NCBI RefSeq assembly: GCF_020740795.1
Contig: NC_067282.1
Span: 125,979,132-126,043,131 of the forward strand
DNA length: 64,000 nt
Reading direction: 5' to 3'
DNA from: Apus apus
Taxonomy: Eukaryota; Chordata; Aves; Apodiformes; Apodidae
Shown: positions 25,671-39,500 of the stretch, piece after piece
How the letters are laid out: every line of letters starts with the position of its first letter
Position numbering within the stretch: position 1 is the first letter of the stretch
Made by a program: the position numbers and the translations under genes
The notes under the pieces: model-generated
Told to the model about the DNA's origin: nothing
Database searches by the model: none
Seen by the model: the letters and a program-made list of their open reading frames with translations, nothing else

Positions 25671-27574
25671 GTAATGTGGACAGGCTAGATGCCTTGCCTG
25701 CCTACGCTGCAAAGGGTCAAACTAAACAGTTCTATCATACCCAGCCTGCGATGGATAAAATGGTTTAAAGGGTAGCCTTCCTTTCTTGATTGCTGTTTGT
25801 TAGATTCTAACGTCCCTGTCCCTGCCCCCAAATTTCCTCAGATCAAATAATATAATTGGTGCCAGCATGGGCAGCTTCCTTTAGGAAGCTTATTTTCATT
25901 CAAGAAGCCTCAGAAGTCTTCTCTCAAGGCAACAAGGATGTCATTCAAGTGAGATTCAACAATACAGTTAGGACTAGGAAGCTGTTACCATATTTTTATC
26001 CATGTTTAAGCACTCTCCCTCTTTCTTTCTAACATGGGTCAATAAAGAGCCCATTCCAAAGATAGCTAATGTTTTCCTACCTATTCTATTAGGCCTCCTC
26101 CCATGCCACTACAGCTTTCCAGCAACAGTAGGTGCTTTCCACACAGAACAGTCTTAATTTCACTTAAATATTCACATGAAACTTCTGAAAACAGAAAAGC
26201 TGAGACACATGGTTTTTAAAATTATCTTGCTTTCAGGTATTTGACTCTAGGGGCACCTTTCTCTTCACACTTTGTGTAATTTCTTCCTGTTTGTTTGAAG
26301 CAGAGGTGCTTCTGGAAGAACTCTGCCCATCTTTTCACCTTTGGCAATCTGATTACAAAATTTCTGAGTACCACATTTGGTCCTTAAAATAACAACCCAA
26401 ACCTGTGGAGGCCAAAAGGGAAGGACTTTATAATGTAATTCTACCCCTTAAAAAGGAGGAGGAGCATTAAAGCATTAGTATTCAATTGTTGGAGGGTATG
26501 TTTTGTTTGGTTTTGTTTTTTTTAACTGAGGAAGAGAAATATTTGTTTTACAGCAGCAACAAACAAACAAAAATAGCCTGAGGCAGGTGATACAACCCTG
26601 CTAGCTTAAACTTTGTCCCATAAGCTCTCCTGAGGATAATGAAGACAGACAAAAATAATACAAATGGATAAAAGAACATTTAAAAAAATATTAAAACCCC
26701 AGCCCACTTTATGAAGAGCCTTGGCGCTTCTGGACACTGCTTTGGATCTGTAAATTATGCTCTAGCATAATGAGGAGACAAACCTAGTGCTGCAGGGTTC
26801 CCTAATGTAAGATATTCCCTCTCCCCTTGGATTTTTCCATCACCTTGTCATAAGTACTCAGGAGAAATACTCCTCTGACTGGTTCAGAGAGGAGCATCTA
26901 GAGTGAGTAGCTGCCACAACACTTGTCTTCACAGCACCTCTACAGTAAAGGTAAGGCAGCTCCTATTGCCATGGGCCTTCAAGTTTGGTAAGCATGCTGG
27001 AATGGCTATTAAACCCAGTTCGTAAACAGCCTAGGTGTTTTTCTTAAAAGAGTGGAACAGCAGCAACTCCTTTTGCTCAAATTCTTGTTTGTCCACCTCT
27101 GTTACTTGGAATTTACTAGTTCCCCTTCCTAAATGCCCCCAGCACAGCTGCTCCTACTGTCTGCATGGGGCCAGCTCTTACTACACCTCAAGTTCTGGCA
27201 TAGCAAGATTCAAAGCTAAGATCTAGCAGACCTGCTGAAGCAAAAAGGGGCAAGGGCAGTTCCCTTTCAGATACCTGCTAAGACAGAAAGAGATCCTGTC
27301 TTTTGTGGTATATGGGAGAGGTGTATTTAAAATCAGGAAGAAGGAAAGATGTTTCAAGGTCCCAGGTGGGACTGTTCCTCCCCCATGTAGCACCATTAAG
27401 AGACCAAGGCAAGGGCTTGTGCATGGCAATTTCAATCAGTTCACTTCCTTCTCACTCTTCTTGAAGACAAACCCAAAGGGGACTGCCCCATTCTTCCCCA
27501 CTCCAGCAGGATGCTCCAGAACTGGCAGCTGCCCTGTGGTCAGAGTAAAAGTGAGATTTCTGGCTTCAGAGCTG
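25580..27574 (-). other. PHC1: Probable PHC1 3' UTR
   Basis: Non-coding sequence after the PHC1 stop codon on the minus strand. I saw no AATAAA or ATTAAA on this strand between 26200 and 27574. The nearest AATAAA is at 25601-25596, which would give a 3' UTR of about 2 kb overlapping the inferred M6PR 3' UTR. A non-canonical signal nearer the stop is possible. Confidence 0.4.
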
Positions 27575-30500
27575 TTAGGTCTCCTTGAGGACATTGATCT
27601 TGGCACAGATTTTGAGAGCTGGTCCCAGCTTGATGTTCATGGCACTCATAAGGTGTTCCTCCTTCAGAAGCAACAGGGCCTGGCCATCAATCTCCTGTGA
27701 CCGAAACTCCTCAGCAATCTCCTGGCACCCTGTGAAACCAAAAAAGAAAAAGCACTGAGAAACAGATGTGCCCTGGGCACTCCTCTCATTCCTACTCTTT
27801 GGATCTCTGGTAGGTACAGAAAGCAAGGTAGGTATCTAACCAACTCCCTTCCCTACTCTACTACACAGTCTGCCTGAGAAGTACCACTCATCCATCTGTA
27901 TGACATACTCCAATCCGGAAGCATTTACAGAAGTACAATAAAAGCACTAGGCACCACTGACACTGCTTTCTTTCAGAAAGAAAGCCAACAAATATCCTCA
28001 TGCTACTGGATCACAGGATCTTTACTTCACCTTGCAATGATGCAATGAATTCATACACTTCCTCCACACTCCAACGACTGGGATTGCTGGAGAGGAAGAC
28101 TGGGTTGATGCCATGTAGATCTGGGGTAGGTGGGGCCATACTAGAGTTTGCCAGGTCCCTCTCTCCATGACTGGCCCTTACTGACAGGGGTCCTGGAGAT
28201 GTAGGAGACAAAGCTTCATCATAGCTGGAGTTATCAGAGCCTCGACTTGAGTCTTCTTGGCCCTACAAGCCCATAGAAAAGAGGGGAAAAAAAGGTGTTT
28301 TGTAAAAAATTCACAATTACTAGATGCAAAACAAGACATTGGGAACAACAGAAGTTGTCCTGACAGTCTGGGACACCCCTCAGGCTGTTGGTTCAGGGGC
28401 AACTGACGCAAGAGCTCCCTGATGCCAGAAAGGGGAGACTACTCTTTCCTCCCTTCCTCTTTCTTCTCCCAATCCTCTGCCAGTCTGTTCCTAGTTCTCA
28501 CATCAGCTGTGAAATTCATTCAATTCTTCTATAATCTGATTCAAATAATTCATGTGGAAGAATGCTAATAAAACAGGGAAAATGGATTGCTTTCTACCAA
28601 GGCTGTCAGCTGATCTGACTCACTGAGACCTCCAAGAGGTGGGATTGAACACAGAGTCAACAGAACACGTACAAATGTGAATCCACCTTTTGCAGCTGAT
28701 GAGCAAGTAGAACAGCTCACTGTGCCTTCTGTAACATCTGCATCAATGTGCACTTAACATGTCCTGTACAACTACATCCACTGTGAGAAAGTGGTACATC
28801 CAGCAGTGACAACTTTCACACACAGAGGCAGACAGGACTATTTCCTTACCCTGTGGCGCTTGCCCTGGATCTTTGTTCGAGCGATTTCAGAGCTGCTGCG
28901 CCGTGGTCCCCGCCTGCGCACACGAGCGTAGTTAGCTTCCTGGAATTCCTTCATCTTCTTTCTCTGCAGCCGGAACTGATGGCTGCAGCTGACATTGTAT
29001 CTCAAGTAAGTAGAAGGAGACAAGCAGTTAGGAAATAGCAACTATCTACACCTACTGTTTCTCCTTGCTCTAGATAGGGATAACACTGCTCTTTATCATC
29101 AAATTCTGTTCCTCCTCCTCCTAAGACTTCCCCTTGGAAGGAATCAGTCCAGACTTTTGAAACAAGCAATATTTGGACACAAGAGTCTTGATCTAACATC
29201 TGAAGTGTCAATTAAGTCATTCCCCTAAGGGAAAAAAGACCCGTAACAAGCACTCTGCTATCAGCAGATTGAGGGAGGTTCTCCTCCCCCTCTACTTGGC
29301 CTTGGTGAGATCTCACTTGGAGTACTGTGTCCAGTTCTGGGCTCCCTAGTTCAAGAGGGACGGTTATCTACAGGAGAGTCCAACGGAGGGCTACGAGGAT
29401 GATTAAGGGACTGGAACACCTGCCTTATGAGGAAGGGCTAAGAGACCTGGGGGTTTTCAGTCTATAAAGGAGAAGACTGAGGGCTGGGCAACAATAAGGC
29501 AGGGACAATTTCTTTTCACTTGTGCCCTGTTATAGGACAAGGGGCAATGGTTTCAAACTCAAGCACAGGAAGTTCCATGTCAACATGAGGAAGAACTTTA
29601 CTGTGAGGGTTACAGAGCACTGGAACAGGCTCCCCAGAGAGGTTGTGGAGCCTCCTTCTCTGGAGATTTTCAAGACCTGTCTGGATGCCTTTCTGAGTGA
29701 TCTGCCCTAGTTTGGTTTGGTTTTCTGGTCCTGCTACGGCAGGGGGGTTGGACTCGATGATCTTCAGAGGTCCCTTCCAACCCCTAATATTCTGTGATTC
29801 TGTGATCAATAGGAGACAGCAATGACAAGTCTAACTTCTCCCCAGGTTTTTTCCTCAATGGTCCTTCATGTCTTTGTCTTGTACCAATGCAACAGACAGC
29901 TACCAGTATGCATTTGTTTAGTCAGTAAACTTGACTGAGAAAAGGTTCTTTGGAGCCCAAGAACTCCCCCCTTCCCATTTCATTTTCTGAGCAAGTCAGA
30001 AATTCTGCTTACACTTCACTACATTCACATCCCCAAACAGAAGCATTCGCAAATCATTTAGAGTCCTAAAGGATCTCTGTGGTCAGTGCATCCCATGGAG
30101 GCAGGATCAAATGTACTGAAGTGTTGTACACAACCTAGAGGAAGGGGCATGTGCTTGATTCCAGAGAACGTATAGTCAGAAAAAAGGAAGATTATGTCTT
30201 GCTGTTACCTTTTAGCACAGGTCATGGAACAAAACCTCTTGGAGCCACGGAACTGAGTTGCTGGGGCATACTTCCCACAGTATTCACACTTCAGCAAGTT
30301 TGCCTTCTTATCAAGATCTAGTGAGATACAGAGATAAACACCAGTTGATCTGAACCAGATCACCTGCAATGATTCTCCATTCCACTGTTTTTCTGAGCAG
30401 ATTCCAAGCACCATTCTCTACTGAATCTACTAAGTAGTTAGGTTGGGGAAGAAGCTGGGGAAAGAGAGTCAGAAGCTCCACTAATTAGGATATTTAACAG

Positions 30501-33500
30501 AGCAGTTTATTTCTCATTGTCAGTACTGTTTCACTGAACAAGGGAAAAATAGCATATCTCGCATTTCCTACAAGGCTGTGAGGGCAATCTGCATCACTGC
30601 ACTCTCTGCTGTGTTCACACATCCTTTACAGCCTTCATTGTCATTAGGGGGAAATGCAGTTCAAATTCTCCTGCTTACTACTGACATAGTGTGTGTTAGA
30701 TCAAATCAACAACAAAGTACGGCCTTCTGGCACTCAAGAAAAGGAGATCCTAGGTTCATAACTTGAAGATTTATGGAGTTAGCAGGAAGGCAAGTCCATA
30801 ATGTATAAAGTCAGTAGTACAACATCAGAGAGCAGAAACCGTAACACTAGCTCGGCCTCCTAGTGCTGAAACTCACCAATAGAAGCATTGTCCTCTCCTG
30901 GAGAATTGCCGGACAGGTTTTCACTCTGGCCAGAAGGAGCCTTTCCCTGCAGTGGTTTCTCAGACTCTTTCAGCAGCTGAGAGCAACCCACCTGGACAGA
31001 AAGAGAACGTTTGGCTCATCAGAAAAGGATTCTGTGTCCACCACCTTCTGCAAAGTATATGCCACTCGCATCTTATTACAGCTCAGAAGAACCCTTCTGC
31101 CTACTAGAGAACTAGAGATGCTGAACAAAGTTATTCTTCCTTCCCGACTCACAGATTTTTTGGTTCATTCAAAGACTAACAAGTCCTAGCTGTCTTGAAT
31201 GTCCTGCAATTCCACGTAACTATATTTCCTCTTATTTGCTTTAACGTAACTTCCTGCTTTTTTCCCCTCATTAAAAACAGAGAGAAGAACCTTCTTATAA
31301 TTATTGCTTTGGGGACTGTTAGAGAAAACATTTCCAGTCACACTTGTTTTACTCCTTCTAACCCACCCGCTTTAATGCTCCCTCTTTCCTGTCTGTGTCT
31401 CAGGCTATAAATACTGAATTGGAATACAAGGAAAGAAACTCCTATCCAAAGATGGAAGACCACTGTCCTCCTGAGAGAGCATTATAGCTCCTTCCCCCAC
31501 AGCAGATAACCCCTACCGGAAAAGGCTCTGCTCCTTCCTGAATGACAAAGCCTTCAATGATGTGTGTGAGGATCTGGGGCTTCACAATGGCTTGTGGAGG
31601 TTTGGAGTCTCCCATCTGTCGTGACACCATTGCCAGGTTTGGGGTGAAAGCAGAGGTGGGGGTGACTGATGCTCCTTCACTTGAGGTGGTGTTTGGGGTT
31701 GCAATGGCAGCAGGATCAGATTTCTCTGGAAAGTTAACACAAGTTACCTTTACTTCATCTATTTCAAATTGAATACAAGATCAGATCATTAGCATACACA
31801 AGCAGAGTTCTCCTTTGTACCTCACCTCCAAGGCCACTCTTCTCCTCCATCCTTTTTGGGCTGTCTCTCACAGGAGAGGACCTGGCAGGCAGGAGGGCAG
31901 TGACACTGGGTGACTCCTCCTTCTCCTCCTCTGACTCTGCCTTGCGCTTTACCGATAAGGTCTGAGACTTGCCCTGCGTAAATAAAGAGAAACCTGTAAG
32001 CAGGGAGAGGAGCTCCAAAGCCAAGAACAAGACAAACTGAAGGCAAGCAGAAGATGCACCCTTCTCTGCTGCACTGAATTTCCAGCCTGGTTGGAGACAT
32101 TCAACTAGTGGTGTTCTTCAGAGGTCAGTACTGGGTCCAGTCCTGTTCAACATCTTCATCAATGACCTGGATGAGGGGACAGTGTATCCTCAGCAAGTTT
32201 GCTGAGGGTATGGAACTGGGAGGATTGGCTGATTCATCAGAAGGCTGTGCAGCCATACAGTGAGATCTAGACAGACTGGAGAGCTGGGAAAAGATGACCC
32301 TAATGTGGTTCAACAGAAGTTAAGTGTAGACTCCTGCACCGGGGCAGGAATAACAACATGCACCAGTACAGATTAGGGGTTGACCTGCTAGACAGCAGCT
32401 CCATGGAGAAGGTCCTTGGAGTCCTGGTGGACAACAAGTTACCCATGGGACAGCAACATGCCCTTGTGGCCAAGGCCAATGGTATCCTGGAGTGCATTAA
32501 GAGTGTATCCAGCAGACCAAGGGAAGTTCTCCTCCTCCTCTACCCTGCTCTAGTGAGACCACATCTGGAGTACTGTGTCTAGTTCTGGGCTCCCCAGTTC
32601 AAATGGGACTTGGATTTACATGAGAGTCCAACAGTGGGCTACAAGGATGATTAAGGGACAGGAACACCTGTCTTATAAGGAAAGGCTGAGAGATCTGGGG
32701 CTGTTTAGACTAGAGAAGACTGAGAGAGGATCTTATTAATGTATATAAATATCTGAAGGGTGGATGTCAAGAAGGAGGGACCAATCTCTTTTCAGTCATG
32801 CCCTGTGATAGGATGAGGGGCAATGGATGCAAGCTAGAGCACAGGAAGTTCCACCTCAACATGAGGAAAAACTTTACTGTGATGGTTATAGAGCATTGGA
32901 ACAGGCTGCCAAAAGAGGCTGTGAAGTCTCTTTCTCTGGAGACTTTCAATACCCATCTGGATGAGTTTCTGTGTGATCTGCCCTAGGTGATCCTGCTCTG
33001 GCAGGGGGGTTGGACTCTATGATGTCTAAATATCCCTTCCAACCCCTACCATCCTATGATTCTATGATTCCTTCTTCCAGAGATGCCTCAGCCTCCCTCA
33101 CAGTACATACCTCTTCTTAGGAGCATTTGCATAGCAGAGAGCAAAACTTCAGAAGACGCACAACTATACAAACTACACAACTATACTTGCAAAGCTACAG
33201 GCTTAGGGATGAGTGCTTGGAAAGCTCCATGGTGGAGAGAGACCTAGAGGTGCTGGTTGACAGCCAACTTGACATGAGCCAGCAGTATGCCCAGGTGGCC
33301 AAGAAGGCCAACAGCATCCTGGCCTGCATCAGAAATAGTGTGGCCAGCAGAAGTAGTGAAGTGATTGTACTCCTGTACTCAGCACTAGTGAGGCCACAAC
33401 TTAAAATACTATGTACAGTTCTGGGCCCCTTACTTCAAGAAGGATGTCAAGTTGCTGAAGCATGTCCAGAGGAGAGCTACCAAGCTGGTGAAAGGTCTGG

Positions 33501-36500
33501 AGATCAAGTCCTGTGAGGAGAGACTGAGGGAACTGGGATTGTTTAGTTTGAAGAAGAGGAGGCTGAGGGGAGACCTCATTGCTCTCTACAACTACCTGAA
33601 AGGAGGTTGTAGGGAGGTAGGGGTTGGCCTCTTCTCCTAAGTGAATAATGAAAGGAAGATAGGAAATGGCCTGAAGCTGAGCCAGGGGAGGTTTAGGCTG
33701 GATATTAGAAAGAATTTCTTTACTGAAAGAGTTGTTGGACAGTGGAACAGGCTACCCAGGGAGGTGGTAGAGTCACCATCCCTGGAAGTATTTAAAAGAA
33801 ATGTAGACATAGTGCTTAGTGGCATGATTTAAGCAATGAATAAGTAAATTAGGTTATGGTAGGGGGATTTAAGTTATGGTTGGACTTGATCTTCAAGGTC
33901 CCTTCCAACCAGGATGATTCTATGATTCTAATGATACCACTGTGACTAGGACCTGCTGTCCCATTTCATGTTGGTACATTAATATAATACCAAGACACCG
34001 AGTGAACCTCAACGGATTTTTCCAAGAAAAAAATGAAATGGCAGTCACCCAGCAGTTTTTAAATAGGCCTTTGGCTAAATCAGATCAGTTTCAATGAAGG
34101 AGAGTCAAAACAGTAAGGGACACATGTTGGAAGAGAGCAGAATTTTACCCATTCTAAAAACCAGACAAATCTGGTGACACCATCCTGAAGTAGTCAGAGC
34201 TTAGCAACAGCCTCAGCAACTGGCTAAGTATTTCTTAACTGGCAAAGTGCTGTTGTTCCAGGGAGTTAGGCAGGCCCTAGCTGGACAATTCACAGTAGCA
34301 TGGACAAGGCCTGTGGAACATGAGCCATCCATTTTCCTCTGCATAGACTGTTGCCAGGGGATCCTCTGAGGCCTAGAGTCAGTGGCTGGTACCACACACC
34401 AAGGGGTCTCTGACTCAGAAGTATCCACACCTAGTGAGGAAAGGGGAGTTGAGTTTTCATAGCCTACACAGCTCTCATCTGTCTCCTGAGAGAGACAATA
34501 AAGAGACCAATTACTGTTTGTATTTGGCTTGCACAGCAAGGTTTTGATAGCAGTGTGGCTGCAGAGGTGAATTCTGTAAGAGGACACAAGGTTCCCTCAT
34601 GTCCAACAGAGCCAGTTCCAGCTGGTTCCCAGATGGACCCACCACTGGCAAAGACCAAGCCCACACACAACACTGGTAGCACCTCTGTGACAGCATATTT
34701 AAGAAATGGTAAAAAATACTGTGTGAATGCAGCCAGAGAGAGGAGTGAGAATATGTGAGAGAAACAGTCCTGCATACAGCAAGGTCAATGAAGGAGGGGA
34801 GGAGGTGCTTCAGATGCCAGAGCAGAGATTCCCCAGGAGCCTATGGTGAAGACCATGGTGAGGCAGGCCCTTGCAGCCCATGGAGGTCCACAGTGGAGCA
34901 GATATCCACCTGCAGGCCGTGGAGGACCCCACACCAGAGCAGGTAGATGCCCAAAGGAGGTTTTGACTTCATGGGAAGCTTGCAGTGGACCAGGTTTGCT
35001 GGCAGGACTTTTGACCCTGTGGGGGACCCACACTGGAGCAGTCTGTTCCTGAAGGATTGCACCCCATGGAAACGATCCATGCTGGATTAGTTCATTAAAA
35101 ACTGTAGTCTGTGGGAAGGATCCACCTTGGAGAAGTTCGTGGAGAACTGTCTCCCATGGGATGGACCTCATGCTGCAGCAAGGGAAAAGCGAGAGGAGGA
35201 AGGAGCATCAGAGACAAAACATTATGTATGAACTGTCCACAACCTCCATTCCCAATCGTCCTGCACCACTTGAAGGGAGAAGGTGGAAGAGTCAGGAGGG
35301 AAGCTGAGCCTGTGAAGAAAGTATGAGGGTGGGTAGATGTGTTCTTATGTCTCATGATCCTACTCTGATTAATTGGCAATATATTAAATAATTTTCCTAA
35401 ATTGAGTTTTGCCTGTGACAATAATTGGTGAGTGATGTCCCTGTCCTTATCTCAACCCATGAGCTTTTTGTTGTATTTTTCTCCTCCTCTCCTGTTGTGA
35501 AGGGGGAGTGATAGACCAGCTTGGTGGTCATCCAGCAGCCAGCCAAGGTCAACTCACCCCATTGTTGAATATATTTAGTATGTGATGTAGATACCTACCC
35601 CACTTGGGGCAGGTTCTGAGTCTCATCTATTTACTTCATGCAAGCCTTGAATGATAACACGGGAGGGAAATGCTTGTAGTCAGTAACTCCAAGGGTTGTA
35701 TTTGAATTAGGATTTTTGAGAGGAAAAAGTCTCCACATCCCTTTACCCAAACCCCTTAACCAACCCATCCCACTGATCTGCACCTGGACTGCGCCTGGTG
35801 TCCTAGGAATGAACAAAGAGAATCCATATGCTATTTTTCTCAATAGTATCACTTACTGGCAACTGGACAGACTGCATGTAGAATGCTGCTGGCATCTGAG
35901 CCACAACTGGAGAGGAGGCTGGGCTCTTCACCATGTGGGCTGTGCCTTGAACTTGTGCCAAATTCACCCCTGTGGTGAGAGGAGGAGCTTCCTGTGAGGA
36001 TGCTGGAGCTGCAGATGAGGACGGGGAAGCAGCATGGGCTTGGGAAACAGGCTGGACCACAGCTGGCATTCCCCGGGATGTCGGCACTGCTGCAGCAATC
36101 TGAGCCAAACCCAGTGCTTGGGCTTGGCCTGAGCCCTGCTGCCGAGTACCAACCACCTGCACTGGGATGTGTGGTGGAGGCTGCTGTGTTGCTGACATTT
36201 TAGTAGGCCCAAGCTGAGGTGGTTTGATGGGGGTGACCAGAGATTTTGACTGAACAGGAACAGGTGACTTGGTGGCTGGCTGGCAAGAATTGTCCTGCTG
36301 GAGCTGCACAGGCTGTGGCTGGGACTGCAACATAGGTTGCACCACAAGGGTCTGAGCCTGCTGCTGGCTTTGAGGTGGAGCCTGCTGCTGTGGAGGCTGA
36401 GCTTGCTGCTGCTGTTGGGTCAGAGATGGTGCTTGCTGCTGTTGCTGCTGTTGGGCCAGCTGAAGATGGGTGGCTGTGTGGAGGAGCTGGGACTGGCGGT

Positions 36501-39500
36501 GCTGGAACTGCTGCTGGTGATGAATGGCAATCTGCTGCTGGATTACCACCTGCTTCTGCAGGTGGATCTGCTGCTGCTGCTGGATCAGCGAGTGGGGCTG
36601 GATCTGTGTATATGTCGCTGTACAAACACAGAGTGGGAAAAGAGAGCACAAAAGTTAGCAACACTGCATCTGGGAACAACAACAAAAGAAAGGCAGTCAC
36701 TGCACAGGTCTGAGTCATTAAGTTCCAAAATGTCTGACAGATTACTGGCAGAGGACATGGCGGACTAAATCAACTTTTCTTGCTAATAAAAAGGGATAAA
36801 CCCTAGAAACAAGCCTCCAGGAGCCCAGAGTCTAAGAGGCATGTTGGGAAACCTCTCATCACTGGGCTTTCAAATGGCTCTCTTGTGAAAAGCCCAATGG
36901 GCTCATGTAAGAAGGAATAGGTTTGTACTTACCTGAGCTGATCAGTGTCTGGCTGGGTGCTGGTGTGGCTGTCCTGGTCAGGTTCATGCCCACCATTTGC
37001 TGTCCACCACTGTCTGTTTCGCCCTTCTTTGTGCCTGCATTTTCTGTCTCTGTCTGGCTTCCCTGGCTGACAGTCACGGCCTGGGCAGCTGCTATCGGTA
37101 ATGGCTGAACAACTCCTGTGCCTTTCCTTTGGCAACTGCCAGCAGCTCCTGCAGAGGAGGTCTGGCTCCCACCACTTGTCACCACACCCCCAGAGACATT
37201 GCTGCCTGCTGCCCCCTGGCTCAAGTTGAGGGACTGGCCTGGGCTGCCAGAGGAGGCCTGAGCCACCGCCAAGGTCTGGCCTGTGCTGGTGGCCTGTGGT
37301 AAGCCTGAAGGCTGGGAGCTGCCTGGCAGAGCTGCCTTCTGAGCAGAGCCTTGGAGCTGGGTACTGGTGGCCGAGGTCTGCTGGCTCCTCACAGCTAAGT
37401 TCTGTACCTAGAAACATATAGACAAACCAGAATCTGTTTGCTTTACATAGGCTACTTGCTGCAAGTTTAGCAGAGAAGGCACAAGCAACACGCTCTATTA
37501 GGTTGCAGGCTAAACTGATGTTCAGGATTCATGTGGGTAGCTGGCTAATGTTGCAGGGCAAAGCTCAGGTGTCGCCCTCCCCAGGAAACACATTATCCTG
37601 AACCCCCTCCTGCCCCATCTCTGATGGAAGTTAAAGATCTCGTGGCACTTTCAGAGTAGCACATAAGGACACTGACATTCTCTGAGGCATGGGATAACTT
37701 TCAGACTTGCCTGCTGTGCTTTTGCATTGTAGGACTCAGTTTAGCATGTCTCTAAAAGAGCTGAGATACCTCTTTAAAGACTAGTCACTCCTTTTCAATT
37801 TTTGTGCCACCTGCCTCCTCCCCCTGTGCAGGGCTTTCCACAGAGCAGGCCCACAGATCTACTCATGGCCTGCAGCCCTTCCAACTTTACCAGTTCCTCT
37901 GCATTTTGGTTCTGCCATCCTCTGCATTTACTCCTTCTCCTTCAAATGCAGTTTTATCTTCAAGTTTGATCATTAATGACTTTCCTTCAAAGAAAGTGCT
38001 CAAGACAATAAAAGTATGAAGTAACTGGAAATCCCAAGAATGACTGGGATAGAACAAGAAAAATGGGAAGCCATGGCAGCTCCTTGACTTGAAGAGTTAC
38101 TTACAATAAATGCAGAAGCCTTTACCACTGGCAAAGACTCTTCCTTGCAGAGTGACTGAAAACTAGACATAGAACTCAACAATTCTTTTTGCACAAAGAC
38201 ACCCGAGAAACTGTGAAAATGGGATTGACTGAGCCTATGGCTCACCCCAGAAATTTTAAGCAGAAATTAATCCCATCTCTGAAGGCAAAAAGCAAACATG
38301 TAAAAACAGTGGCAAGAGAGAATAGAATCTTCTGCCTGCACAGGGACACAGGTTGAGAATAAAACTCAGCTAAGCTGCTATACAGGGATGGGTGGAGACA
38401 AAGACCAGACTGCAGGGTGACGGAGAGCAGGGGAACAGGAAGTGGCAGGGAGTGTCACTGACCTGGTCTGTGTCTGCATGGACCCCAGGAGACTGAGTGG
38501 GTGGCACCTCCTGCTGGACAGCGGCCACAGCCCCGTTGGGCATCAGGATGAGTTGGGAGGCAAGAGGCACATTGCGGCCCAAGGTCCGGTTTACCTGCAA
38601 CAGGTTCCCCAGCTGTGGCTGTTGAGGGAGGTTCAGGTGATGTGGAATGAAAGAAACGGACGGGAAGAGAGAAAGAAAGATAGCGAACCACAAGCGATTA
38701 CAAAGCAACACTGGGCTGCAATGCCTTACCTTGCAAAACCCCCAACCCTCCCTGCACTGAACATAACCCTCAGGAACAGGAAACAAACACTCTTCTTTCA
38801 ATCTTGGGCCAGGGCCAACTCCCATAGTCTGCCAAAGGCTGGCTGAAAGTCTGGGGTATCTCTGAATTTTCAGATGTATATCTGGGACTGGTTGAGAAAC
38901 AGTGATAAAAGACATACATCCAAGACCATGGCTGCTTGAAAAGAAGATCACTATCTGTATCTAAAGTCAACTGAGAGACAGATAATATTTTTAAGTAGGT
39001 AACCAAAACCCCAGACTGAGTATATAGTCAAGCCTAATGTTTCCTATTTAGCAGCACTTCAAAGCAATTAAAAGGATTACGTATTTGTTCATGTTGATAT
39101 ATGTTTCTAGACTTACTTGAATTCTGACTTAGATCTCTGAGCTCAGCAGTGGTAGAAGACAGTAATTTACCACATATCTGTTCCAGCTTTGAACAAGAAT
39201 AGCTTTATTTCTGTGAGCTAAATTCCAATCTAGGACATAGAATTCACATTTATGCTCTAGTAAGAAGTGCCATGGGATCTTTAACATCTATGCAGAGCAG
39301 ACACAAACACGGTTCTCAACGATCACACCCGAGCCACAAAATACAAAGTTCATCTAGTCTCAAAAGCTGAGCCCAGAGTCAAACTTGTGGTTTCAGGGAC
39401 ATGGGCTTCCCCAGCTGAATGTAAAATACAGTGCATAATCCTTAAAACTAGAGTTAGTCCAAAGGCATTGGTAATACAAAACAGCGGAACACTGAAGTGG

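Noticed and set aside
36200-36768. Long frames of 112-172 codons in other frames and strands over PHC1 exon 7
   Set aside because: Shadows of the CAG-rich polyglutamine exon (Ala, Ser, Leu or Cys repeats in other frames).
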